Shown in pieces: positions 53,163 through 60,766 of a stretch of 64,000 nucleotides of DNA; within the stretch, counting starts at the first letter, position 1; every line of letters begins with the position of its first letter. The notes under the pieces were generated by a model. It had not been told where the DNA came from and made no database searches. It worked only from the letters and a program-made list of their open reading frames with translations. The stretch is from an uncultured Winogradskyella sp. (lineage in GTDB: Bacteria > Bacteroidota > Bacteroidia > Flavobacteriales > Flavobacteriaceae), in NCBI RefSeq assembly GCF_947501905.1, contig NZ_CANMXL010000002.1, positions 124,001-188,000 on the forward strand, given 5' to 3'. The position numbers and the translations under genes are program-made.

Positions 53163-53957
53163 GTGAGCAAAGACGCAAAAAATACCATTCTTAAAACAGA
53201 GAATCTTTCCATTGGCTATAAAACCAAAAAGGGAGACACAGTTGTTGCTTCAACTATTAATTTTGAGTTGCGTCAAGGGCAACTTATTGGGCTAGTTGGT
53301 GCCAATGGTATCGGTAAGTCTACGTTGCTTAGAACATTAATAAAAGTACAACCCAATTTATCGGGAAGTATTTTTCTGAATCATAAAGATCTAAAAGAAA
53401 CCTCAACCATAGAATTAGCAAAACAATTGAGCATTGTTTTGACTGAACAATTAACATCAAAAAATTTATCTGTTTACGAATTGGTAGCTTTAGGTCGCCA
53501 TCCTTACACCAACTGGATTGGGAACCTATCTACTGAAGACACTCAAAAAGTAAATGAGGCCATTGAGTTAGTAAATATCTCTGATTTAAAAGAAAAGAAA
53601 TGTTTTGAACTCAGTGATGGGCAACTTCAAAAAGTAATGATTGCCCGTGCTCTAGCTCAAGATACAGATATTATTGTTTTAGATGAACCTACGACGCATC
53701 TAGACATGTATCATAAGGCATATATTCTAAAACTACTACAAAAGTTAACCAAAGAAACAGGAAAAACCATTCTGTTTTCCTCACATGAAATAGACTTAGC
53801 TATTCAACTTTGTGACACAATGATTGTCATGACAAATGATAGTCTAGTTTGTGACCAACCTTGTAATCTTATTGAAGACGGTGTTTTTAATTCGCTATTC
53901 CCTAAAGACATGATTGCCTTTGATACTAAAACGGGTAGCTTCAAGATAACCCAATAA
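53163..53957 (+). CDS. btuD: ABC transporter ATP-binding protein (BtuD-like)
   Basis: A 264-residue ATPase. Walker A GANGIGKSTLL, Q-loop VLTEQLTS, signature LSDGQLQKVMIARALAQDTD, Walker B IIVLDEPTTHLD and the H-loop FSSHEIDLAI. It begins with GTG at 53163 two nucleotides after the permease stop. It powers the BtuCD-F cobalamin importer. No other transporter is nearby, so the B12 role rests on the divergent BtuB gene with its riboswitch. Confidence 0.93.
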   Translation: MSKDAKNTILKTENLSIGYKTKKGDTVVASTINFELRQGQLIGLVGANGIGKSTLLRTLIKVQPNLSGSIFLNHKDLKETSTIELAKQLSIVLTEQLTSKNLSVYELVALGRHPYTNWIGNLSTEDTQKVNEAIELVNISDLKEKKCFELSDGQLQKVMIARALAQDTDIIVLDEPTTHLDMYHKAYILKLLQKLTKETGKTILFSSHEIDLAIQLCDTMIVMTNDSLVCDQPCNLIEDGVFNSLFPKDMIAFDTKTGSFKITQ

Positions 53958-54012
53958 CTTTTATTTTAGTTTCGGCATTAAAATTTATCTTTGAAGAAAT
54001 TCAGATTAAAAA

Positions 54013-55332
54013 ATGAACGACACGCTTATTCTTTTGATTACCATTATAGTTTCTGCCGGAATTGGTACTTTTATTGGATTTAAATTTTCTCAACTTAACA
54101 ACAAAAGTGAACGCAGTACTTTAGAAGAAAGACAACTTCAGCTTAATAATTCTATAAATGATTTAAAACAGAATATTGAAAAAACGGAGTCTGAACGAGA
54201 AGAAATTCGTCGAGAAAAAGATTTTTTAAATACCGAATTATCGCGTCGTAATACTGAGTTTGAAAACCTTCAGCAGCAAAACTTAAAACATGACGAGGAA
54301 CTTGCAAAACAGCAAGAACAATTACGAAAAGATTTTGAGCTAATGGCTTCTAAAATACTAGAAGAAAAATCAGAGAAGTTTACCACTCAGAACAAAGAAA
54401 ATATAAAGAACATCTTAAACCCTTTAGAAGAAAAAATAAAAGTCTTTGAAAAGAAAGTTGAAGATTCCCAAAAGGAAAGCATAAGTATGCATTCGGCTTT
54501 AAAAGAGCAATTATTAGGGCTAAAAGATTTGAATCAACAAATGGCTAAGGAAGCCACTAACTTAACAAAAGCCCTTAAAGGAGATAGTAAAACTCAAGGG
54601 AATTGGGGTGAATTGGTTTTAGAGCGTGTCTTAGAAAAATCTGGTTTAGAAAAAGACCGTGAGTATTTTGTTCAGCAAAATTTTCAACTCGAAGATGGGT
54701 CTCGGGTGATGCCAGATGTGGTATTACACCTACCCGATTCTAAGAAAATGATTATTGACTCTAAAGTATCTTTAACAGATTACGAGCGCATGGTTAATGC
54801 TGATGATGAAGAAAGAGCACAATACTTAAAATCACACGTTAGTTCAATAAAAAAGCATGTAGACCAACTATCTGCAAAAAATTATCAAGATTTATATGAT
54901 ATAGAATCTCCAGATTTTGTATTAATGTTTATACCTGTTGAACCTGCTTTTGCAGTAGCTATAAATGAAGATAATTCGCTCTATAATAAAGCTTTTGAAC
55001 AAAATATTGTTATTGTTACACCTTCTACCCTATTGGCTACCCTTCGTACCATAGATACTATGTGGAATAACGAAAAGCAGCAGCAAAATGCCATTGAGAT
55101 AGCTAGACAAGCTGGTGCGCTTTACGACAAATTTGAAGGCTTAGTAACAGATTTAACTGGAGTTGGTAAAAAAATTGATGCCGCAAAGAATGACTATTCT
55201 TCTGCCATGAATAAACTCGTTGAAGGCAAAGGCAACCTTATTTCTAGAGTAGAAAACATCAAGAAAATGGGTGCCAAAGCCAAAAAGTCTCTACCAGAAA
55301 ACATCATAAAAAGAGCTGAAGAAGACGAATAA
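54013..55332 (+). CDS. rmuC: DNA recombination protein RmuC
   Basis: A 439-residue protein. One N-terminal membrane helix (about 4-22), then a long coiled coil (about 28-180: NDLKQNIEKTESEREEIRREKDFLNTELSRRNTEF...), then the RmuC core (QGNWGELVLERVLEKSGLEKDREYFVQQNFQLEDGSRVMPDVVLHLPDSKKMIIDSKVSLTDYERMVNADDEERAQYLKSHVSSIKKHVDQLSAKNYQD, with the PD-D/E-xK-like nuclease motif, and VLMFIPVEPAFAVAINEDNSLYNKAFEQNIVIVTPSTLLATLRTI). It limits inversions at short inverted repeats in E. coli. Monocistronic. Confidence 0.95.
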   Translation: MNDTLILLITIIVSAGIGTFIGFKFSQLNNKSERSTLEERQLQLNNSINDLKQNIEKTESEREEIRREKDFLNTELSRRNTEFENLQQQNLKHDEELAKQQEQLRKDFELMASKILEEKSEKFTTQNKENIKNILNPLEEKIKVFEKKVEDSQKESISMHSALKEQLLGLKDLNQQMAKEATNLTKALKGDSKTQGNWGELVLERVLEKSGLEKDREYFVQQNFQLEDGSRVMPDVVLHLPDSKKMIIDSKVSLTDYERMVNADDEERAQYLKSHVSSIKKHVDQLSAKNYQDLYDIESPDFVLMFIPVEPAFAVAINEDNSLYNKAFEQNIVIVTPSTLLATLRTIDTMWNNEKQQQNAIEIARQAGALYDKFEGLVTDLTGVGKKIDAAKNDYSSAMNKLVEGKGNLISRVENIKKMGAKAKKSLPENIIKRAEEDE

Positions 55333-55337
55333 TTAAA

Positions 55338-55421
55338 TATTCCATAAAAAAGGCATAATTTAAAATATTCCATAAAAAAGGAATAAATTATAATATTCCA
55401 TAAAAAAGGCATATATTTGAT
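55338..55421 (+). repeat. three tandem 28-bp repeats in the SatD promoter
   Basis: The 16-nt core TATTCCATAAAAAAGG begins at 55338, 55366 and 55394, exactly 28 bp apart; copies 1 and 3 continue CATA and copy 2 AATA. Copy 2 contains the inverted ends ATTCC/GGAAT. The third copy runs into a -7 box TATATTTG (55412-55419), while no TTG is found at -33, so an activator may be required. Too few and too short for CRISPR. SatD with its own HTH is the obvious candidate to bind. Confidence 0.7.
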
Positions 55422-55437
55422 TTAAATACCAAATATT

Positions 55438-56058
55438 ATGACCAGTATAATCACAGGAGATATTATAAAATCTCGAGATTTTAAAAACCAAGATATATGG
55501 CTTAATCAGCTAAAGTCTGCACTAGCAATGCTGTCAAGTGATGCTTCTTATTACGAAATTTATAGAGGTGATAGTTTTCAATTAGAGCATAGAGCTTATT
55601 TCGATAGTTTCTTTGCTGCTGCTTATATTAAAGCTTGCATAAAGTCAATAAAAGGATTAGATGTACGTATCGCAATTGGGGTGGGTAACAAGTCTTATCA
55701 AGGTAAAACAGTAAGTGAATCAAATGGAGAGGCTTTTGTGTTTTCTGGTGAAACTTTTGAAACACTTAAAAAAGAAAAGCTCAATTTAAAAATTAAAACA
55801 GGGAATTTCGATTTAGACGAAGAGTTAAATCTATATTTTAAGCTTGCGCTTATAGCCATGGACAATTGGACGGTAAATTCAGCAGAAATTGTAAAGTTAA
55901 GTTTTGAAAACCCAAACATGATTCAGTCAGAATTGGCTAAATTAGTAGGGATAAGTCAAGATGCAGTAAGTAAACGCCAAAAACGCGCATACCTTGACGA
56001 AATAAAAGAACTTGATTTAATTTATAGACATAAAATAGAAACATTAAAAAACGTCTAG
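55438..56058 (+). CDS. SatD family protein with C-terminal helix-turn-helix
   Basis: A 206-residue SatD-like protein. N-terminal domain SIITGDIIKSRDFKNQDIWLNQLKSALAMLSSDASYYEIYRGDSFQLEHRAYFDSFFAAAYIKACIKSIKGLDVRIAIGVGNKSYQGKTVSESNGEAFVFSG, a nucleotide-cyclase-like fold in layout (GD, YRGDSFQ, RIAIG). The C-terminal 60 residues are a winged HTH (NPNMIQSELAKLVGISQDAVSKRQKRAYLDEI). It is 3 nt from the DUF3307 gene: a conserved pair of unknown function. The three direct repeats before it suggest autoregulation. Confidence 0.88.
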   Translation: MTSIITGDIIKSRDFKNQDIWLNQLKSALAMLSSDASYYEIYRGDSFQLEHRAYFDSFFAAAYIKACIKSIKGLDVRIAIGVGNKSYQGKTVSESNGEAFVFSGETFETLKKEKLNLKIKTGNFDLDEELNLYFKLALIAMDNWTVNSAEIVKLSFENPNMIQSELAKLVGISQDAVSKRQKRAYLDEIKELDLIYRHKIETLKNV

Positions 56059-56061
56059 ACT

Positions 56062-56769
56062 ATGACATTCCTAATCTTAAAACTTATTCTAGCACATATT
56101 ATTGGCGATTTCTTTTTACAACCTCAAAAATGGGTTAAGGATAAAGAAAAAAAGAAATTAAAATCCAAATGGCTATATATACATGTAGCTATACATATTG
56201 CATTAATGTTTCTTATTGTTTGGGATGTTACGCAATGGCAATTAATTTTAACTATAGGTTTGCTTCATTTTATTATAGATACTGGTAAAATTTTATTCCA
56301 AAATAAAAAAACCAAAAGACTTCTCTTTTTTATAGACCAACTATTACACTTAACAACAATTTTAGTTCTTGTACATCTATTTCTTGAAAAGAACATAGAG
56401 TTTAACATCTTAAACCAAGATACTTTATTACTTCTATTGTGTATCGCTTTTTTGACTCTGCCTACATCCATAATCATGAAGACCACTTTTTCTAAATGGG
56501 ATATTTCAAAAATCACAAAGGGGAATGAATCGTTAAAAGATGCTGGGAAATATATAGGTATTCTAGAACGTCTTTTGGTATTTATCTTTATAATCGTAGG
56601 CCAATGGCCAGCTGTTGGGTTTTTAATTACAGCAAAATCGGTCTTTAGATTTGGAGATTTAACCGCTTCGAAAGAACGAAAGCTTACGGAGTATATATTG
56701 ATTGGTACATTGATTAGCTTTGGAATTGCTGTCTTGATTGGTTTACTTTATTTAAACTTAAAGCAATGA
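56062..56769 (+). CDS. DUF3307 membrane protein
   Basis: A 235-residue integral membrane protein. DUF3307 core: LILAHIIGDFFLQPQKWVKDKEKKKLKSKWLYIHVAIHIALMFLIVW and LLHFIIDTGKIL...LLFFIDQLLHLTTILVLVHLF, with the repeated His/Asp residues in helices (H-x-x-GDF, H-F-I-I-D, DQLLH). About six helices. Found with SatD in many bacteria; the His-Asp pattern in the membrane hints at a metal site or lipid chemistry. The stop of SatD is 3 nt upstream. Confidence 0.88.
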   Translation: MTFLILKLILAHIIGDFFLQPQKWVKDKEKKKLKSKWLYIHVAIHIALMFLIVWDVTQWQLILTIGLLHFIIDTGKILFQNKKTKRLLFFIDQLLHLTTILVLVHLFLEKNIEFNILNQDTLLLLLCIAFLTLPTSIIMKTTFSKWDISKITKGNESLKDAGKYIGILERLLVFIFIIVGQWPAVGFLITAKSVFRFGDLTASKERKLTEYILIGTLISFGIAVLIGLLYLNLKQ

Positions 56770-56817
56770 TTACAATTTCTTTTCTTAATTTTATAAATAA
56801 CTGAAAATCATATTTAT

Positions 56818-57207
56818 ATGAAAAAAAATACGATTTATATAATTCTTCTCGTCTTGGTACTTACCGCATACTTTGGGTACAACTATATATATCAAGACCA
56901 TAGAGATATTAGTACAGAAAATGCAGATTATACTATAAATGCTTCTGATTTTATTGCAGAATTTATAAACGACTCTGAAACAGCACAAACCAAATACCTA
57001 AATAAAACAATTGTCATAAATGGTGACATCACTGCTCAAACTAACAATAGTATTACACTGAATAATTCTATTTTTTGTAGCTTACTTGAATATAATACAA
57101 TAAGCAAAGAAATTACTGTTTCAATAAAGGGTCGTTGTATTGGATACGACGATTTATTAGAAGAAATAAAGTTAGATCAATGTTCTTTAACCAAAATTAA
57201 CCAATGA
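56818..57207 (+). CDS. tRNA_anti-like OB-fold protein, membrane-anchored
   Basis: A 129-residue protein with an N-terminal signal anchor (KNTIYIILLVLVLTAYFGYNYIYQ) and a tRNA_anti-like OB-fold domain (YTINASDFIAEFINDSETAQTKYLNKTIVINGDITAQTNNSITLNNSIFCSLL...EITVSIKGRCIGYDDLLEEIKLDQCSL). The end overlaps the next gene by 4 nt (ATGA). Despite the domain name it faces the periplasm and so does not bind tRNA. Role unknown. First gene of the DUF5777/cytochrome/YceI cluster. Confidence 0.82.
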   Translation: MKKNTIYIILLVLVLTAYFGYNYIYQDHRDISTENADYTINASDFIAEFINDSETAQTKYLNKTIVINGDITAQTNNSITLNNSIFCSLLEYNTISKEITVSIKGRCIGYDDLLEEIKLDQCSLTKINQ

Positions 57208-58058
57208 AAAAATCTACTATTCTATTATTACTGCTAATTATGGCAGCACCTCTATTTGCGCAAGATGATTTGCTTGACGAAATAGATCAAGACTCACCTG
57301 AAGATAATTACGCAACAGCGACATTTAAAGGACTTAAGATTGTAAATTTTGAATCCACTAAATTAACTTCTAAAAAAGAATTTACACTTGTTGTTGCCCA
57401 CCGTTTCGGCACAATTAAGAACGGATTTGACAGTTTTTTTGGACTAGATGATGCCGTTACTCGACTAAACTTTATTTATGGCGTAAATGATTGGTTAAAT
57501 GTCAGTGTGTCTCGTAGCTCTTTTCAAAAGATTTATGAAGGCGCTTTAAAATATCGATTAGTAAAACAGAAAGAGGGTGGTTCTCCATTTACAATTGTCG
57601 GTTATAACTCTATCTTAATTAATACTGCTTTAGACGAAACTAACTTACCCAAATTAGAGTTCGAAAATCGTTTGGGCTATGCTACTCAAATTCTTATCGC
57701 CAGAAAGTTTAACAAAAACTTATCGTTACAATTAGCACCAACGCTATTTCATGATAATTATGTAGTAGACAACACGCAAGACAATACCCAATATGCTATT
57801 GGAATTGGAGGTAGACATAAACTCACAAAACGATGGTCAGTAAATATAGATTACGGATGGCACCTTAACAGGTCTAGCGCTTCACCTTTTAAAAATCCAC
57901 TGTCTATAGGTTTTGACTTAGAAACTGGCGGACATGTCTTCCAGATGCATTTTACAAACGCACAAGGGATGAACACAAATACCTTTTTAGGACAAGGCAC
58001 AGGAGATTGGGGAGATGGTGATATCTTTTTTGGATTTAACTTAAGTCGCGTATTTTAA
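57204..58058 (+). CDS. DUF5777 family outer-membrane beta-barrel protein
   Basis: A 284-residue exported protein (signal MKKSTILLLLLIMAAPLFAQ). DUF5777 pattern: ATATFKGLKIVNFESTKLTSKKEFTLVVAHRFGTIKNGFDSFFGLDDAVTRLNFIYGVNDWLNVSVSRSS...KYRLVKQ, many alternating strands and a final aromatic strand FFGFNLSRVF. Probably a small barrel in the outer membrane. It is coupled to the OB-fold gene (4-nt overlap) and 11 nt from the cytochrome gene, so an electron or respiratory role has been suggested by context only. Confidence 0.88.
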   Translation: MKKSTILLLLLIMAAPLFAQDDLLDEIDQDSPEDNYATATFKGLKIVNFESTKLTSKKEFTLVVAHRFGTIKNGFDSFFGLDDAVTRLNFIYGVNDWLNVSVSRSSFQKIYEGALKYRLVKQKEGGSPFTIVGYNSILINTALDETNLPKLEFENRLGYATQILIARKFNKNLSLQLAPTLFHDNYVVDNTQDNTQYAIGIGGRHKLTKRWSVNIDYGWHLNRSSASPFKNPLSIGFDLETGGHVFQMHFTNAQGMNTNTFLGQGTGDWGDGDIFFGFNLSRVF

Positions 58059-58069
58059 ACAGAAGGAAA

Positions 58070-58714
58070 ATGAAAAACTACAAATACATTATAGGATTAT
58101 TTACAATTTTACTAACGTATAATTGTACAAGTGTTAGTGAAGAAGATTTAATAGATAACACACCACCACCAAGCTCAGTAAGCTTTAATGAAGATATTAG
58201 AGTGATTATGGAAAACAACTGTACGTTCTGTCACAGTAATCCCCCAACAAATGGAGCTACTACATCATTAGTAACCTATCAAAATGTTGTTGATGGTGTA
58301 AATAATAATAACCTTATTCAGCGTATATCTGCTCAACCTGGAGAAGGTGGAGCTATGCCTTTAGGAGGACCTAGATTACCACAAAACCTTATAGATTTAA
58401 TAATTGAATGGGAAGCTCAGGGTTTTATTGATGATACGCCTCCACCTCCACCTGTGACATATGATGATGACATTAAGATTATTATAGATAACAATTGTAC
58501 GTTTTGCCATGGTAATCCTCCAACTAATGGTGCCACGACACCATTAGTTACATATCAGAATGTTGTTGATGGTGTAAATAACAATAACCTTATTCAGCGT
58601 ATATCTGCTCAACCTGGAGAAGGTGGTGCTATGCCTTTAGGCGGACCTAGATTACCACAAAACCTTATTGATTTAGTCACTGAATGGCAAGCACAAGGCT
58701 TTATTGAAAACTAA
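58070..58714 (+). CDS. c-type cytochrome lipoprotein with internal duplication
   Basis: A 214-residue predicted lipoprotein (MKNYKYIIGLFTILLTYNC, Cys19). Two near-identical cytochrome units follow: NNCTFCHSNPPTNGATT... and NNCTFCHGNPPTNGATT..., each with one CxxCH and a later Met (GGAMPLGGPRLP) that may be the sixth ligand. The units repeat every 276 nt (92 codons) with high DNA identity over most of their length, separated by a polyproline linker (DDTPPPPPVTYDDD). Two haems are expected. It overlaps no gene; YceI follows after 43 nt. Confidence 0.88.
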   Translation: MKNYKYIIGLFTILLTYNCTSVSEEDLIDNTPPPSSVSFNEDIRVIMENNCTFCHSNPPTNGATTSLVTYQNVVDGVNNNNLIQRISAQPGEGGAMPLGGPRLPQNLIDLIIEWEAQGFIDDTPPPPPVTYDDDIKIIIDNNCTFCHGNPPTNGATTPLVTYQNVVDGVNNNNLIQRISAQPGEGGAMPLGGPRLPQNLIDLVTEWQAQGFIEN

Positions 58715-58757
58715 TAATGGTATAGTTGTTGAACATGATGAACATAAATATATAAAT

Positions 58758-59309
58758 ATGAAAAATCTAATACTTACATTTTTATTACTACTTACATTGA
58801 GCATAGCCGCACAGAATAAGTATATTACAAAAACTGGTAGTGTAACATTTGAAGCTTCTGTACCTTCTTTCGAAGAAGTAAAAGCTACAAATAAGAACAC
58901 TACTGCTATTATAAATACTGAAAATGGTGAGTTTGCTGCCCTCGTATTAGTGAAAGGCTTTAGATTTAAAAATGCCTTAATGGAAGAACATTTTAATGAA
59001 AACTATGCTGATTCTGATGAGTATCCAAAAGCAACTTTTAAAGGTCAGATTTCAAGTTTTTCAGTTGATGATTTAAATAATTCTAGTCAACAAAAACAAT
59101 ATAATGGCACAATGACCTTTCATGGAAAAACCAAGACTTTAAGTAATGAAGCCTTATCAATTTCAAAAAATACGGATGGAAGCCTAAAAATCACCGGCAA
59201 ATTAAAACTAAATGTTGCCGATTTTGATATTGAAATTCCAAAAATAGTCAGTAACAAGCTCTCTAGAGAAGTAGATGTAACCTTTGAGTTTTTATTGAAT
59301 AAAAAATAA
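58758..59309 (+). CDS. YceI family protein
   Basis: About 183 residues from ATG 58758 (the frame extends upstream to TTG 58704, overlapping the cytochrome gene, but the signal peptide MKNLILTFLLLLTLSIAAQ begins at this ATG). A single lipocalin-like YceI domain: YITKTGSVTFEASVPSFEEVKATNKNTTAIINTENGEFAALVLVKGFRFKNALMEEHFNENYADSDEYPKATFKGQISSF...NGTMTFHGKTKTLSNEALSI...ITGKLKLNVADFDIEIPKIVSNKLSREVDVTFEF. It binds isoprenoids in the family and lies in the same cluster as a cytochrome. A terminator follows. Confidence 0.92.
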   Translation: MKNLILTFLLLLTLSIAAQNKYITKTGSVTFEASVPSFEEVKATNKNTTAIINTENGEFAALVLVKGFRFKNALMEEHFNENYADSDEYPKATFKGQISSFSVDDLNNSSQQKQYNGTMTFHGKTKTLSNEALSISKNTDGSLKITGKLKLNVADFDIEIPKIVSNKLSREVDVTFEFLLNKK

Positions 59310-59329
59310 TTTTCTAAAATATTATTAAG

Positions 59330-59366
59330 AAAAAAAAGACCATCTCAATAAGATGGTCTTTTTTAT
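59330..59366 (+). terminator. bidirectional terminator between YceI and the type A sorting protein gene
   Basis: AAAAAAGACCATCT/AGATGGTCTTTTTT with a CAATA loop and T runs on both strands. Confidence 0.9.
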
Positions 59367-59381
59367 ATTTCAATTATATAT

Positions 59382-60161
59382 TTATTGCTTGATAAAACGT
59401 TTTGTTTGCGTGGATTGGTCACTAGACAGTTTAACTAAATAAACACCTCTTCTCCAATTTCTAACGTCAATTGATGAATCATCTTTAGTCAATTGACCTC
59501 TATATATTTGTTTACCTAACACATCATAAACTTCAAGATTATAATCTCTACTAGCATCATATAAGATGCCAATATTTAAATCATTAGCACTTGGATTAGG
59601 AGAAATGGTGAATCTAGCTGGGTTTAATTGAAAATCTTCGTTGCTTAAAACAGTGTTAGCAACAGCCCCGCCACGACTATTATGAAAAGTAAAATTAGTA
59701 TTACCTCCTCTTGCCCATATTACCGTAAATGAATCAACGGAAGCAGGAAAAATAAAATCATTAACATCACCAGTATTTCTAGCTCGAGAAGCTACGACTG
59801 TTCTTGAACCACCTGAAGTTGTATTTGAAGATATACTCCAATTATTCTGCGTGGCATCTAATCCAGGTTGACCATTAAATCCCGCCTGCTGTCTATCTGT
59901 AATAGCACCATTTGCATAAAAAATAACATCATCTCCACCAAATTGTGCCATACCGCCGCCACCGCTGTAAGAATCATTTGTAGGAGACACTGCAAAACCA
60001 ACATTGTCAGGACCAATCATCGTCACTGTAACAGTTGTAGATGTGATATCAAACTTTACTGTAAAATTTCCAGGAATCAAATCTATAGTTCCTGTTGTCC
60101 AAGTTTGAGAAAACGCAAAACTTGTGGCAATTAAAAAGCATAATAAAGTAATTTTTTTCAT
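59382..60161 (-). CDS. T9SS type A sorting domain-containing secreted protein
   Basis: A 259-residue secreted protein (signal MKKITLLCFLIATSFAFSQ). The middle is a beta-sandwich-like domain with WTTGTIDLIPGNFTVKFDITSTTVTVTMIGPDNVGFAV and many Gly/Ser/Thr. The C-terminal 75 residues carry the type A sorting signal (PARFTISPNPSANDLNIGILYDASRDYNLEVYDVLGKQIYRGQLTKDDSSIDVRNWRRGVYLVKLSSDQSTQTKRFIKQ). T9SS exports and anchors it on the surface. It is 4 nt after the ankyrin gene. Confidence 0.92.
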   Translation of the reverse strand: MKKITLLCFLIATSFAFSQTWTTGTIDLIPGNFTVKFDITSTTVTVTMIGPDNVGFAVSPTNDSYSGGGGMAQFGGDDVIFYANGAITDRQQAGFNGQPGLDATQNNWSISSNTTSGGSRTVVASRARNTGDVNDFIFPASVDSFTVIWARGGNTNFTFHNSRGGAVANTVLSNEDFQLNPARFTISPNPSANDLNIGILYDASRDYNLEVYDVLGKQIYRGQLTKDDSSIDVRNWRRGVYLVKLSSDQSTQTKRFIKQ

Positions 60162-60165
60162 AGTA

Positions 60166-60696
60166 TCACGATTTTTGAATATTTAGCAATTTATTTAATT
60201 TTTCATCATTATGAGCAATGGCATAATCCATAGCAGATTTATTGACATTGTTTTTTATAGTAAAATCCGCATTTGCATTGACTAATTTTTCGACAATAAC
60301 ATAATTTTTAAATAAAACAGCATAATGCGCAGCTGTGACGCCTTGCTCGTCTGTAATATCTGGATTAACTTTATTCTGTAATAAAACATCTACAATATTA
60401 TCATAACCCTTTACTGTGGCAGCCATCAAGGGTGAACCATAAGATGTTTTATCATTTAAATTTTTCACCTTATCAACTAAAAAAGATACTATATCTTCAT
60501 GTCCATAATAACAAGCAAGTACCAATGGTGTATAACCAGATTCTTCTTGAATATTAACAACATTGCCATCAATATTATATAGTTTTATAACAGTATCTAT
60601 ATTACCTTGCCTACAAGCATCAAAAATATTCTCTTGTGCAGTGAGAGCTCCAAGGGTAAAAAACCATAGGGAGAAGATAAGTAGTTTTGTTTTCAT
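60166..60696 (-). CDS. secreted ankyrin repeat protein
   Basis: A 176-residue protein with a signal peptide (MKTKLLIFSLWFFTLGALTAQ) and four to five ankyrin units (NIFDACRQGNIDTVIKLYN, SGYTPLVLACYYGHEDIVSFLVD, YGSPLMAATVKGYDNIVDVLLQNKVNPDITDEQGVTAAHYAVLFKNYVIVEKLVNANADFTIKNNVNKSAMDYAIAHNDEKLNKLLN). A binding scaffold in the periplasm is expected. Same strand and close to the type A protein gene (4 nt). Confidence 0.88.
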   Translation of the reverse strand: MKTKLLIFSLWFFTLGALTAQENIFDACRQGNIDTVIKLYNIDGNVVNIQEESGYTPLVLACYYGHEDIVSFLVDKVKNLNDKTSYGSPLMAATVKGYDNIVDVLLQNKVNPDITDEQGVTAAHYAVLFKNYVIVEKLVNANADFTIKNNVNKSAMDYAIAHNDEKLNKLLNIQKS

Positions 60697-60766
60697 TAAT
60701 TTGGGTTAATAACCAAATTTATAAAAAAAAAGCATACCCTACCTATCTGAATATCATAAAATTACA

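Noticed and set aside
55338..55421. Three spaced repeats as a CRISPR array
   Set aside because: Only three units, a 28-bp period leaving 8-12 bp between cores, AT-rich tails and no cas genes; a promoter operator fits better.
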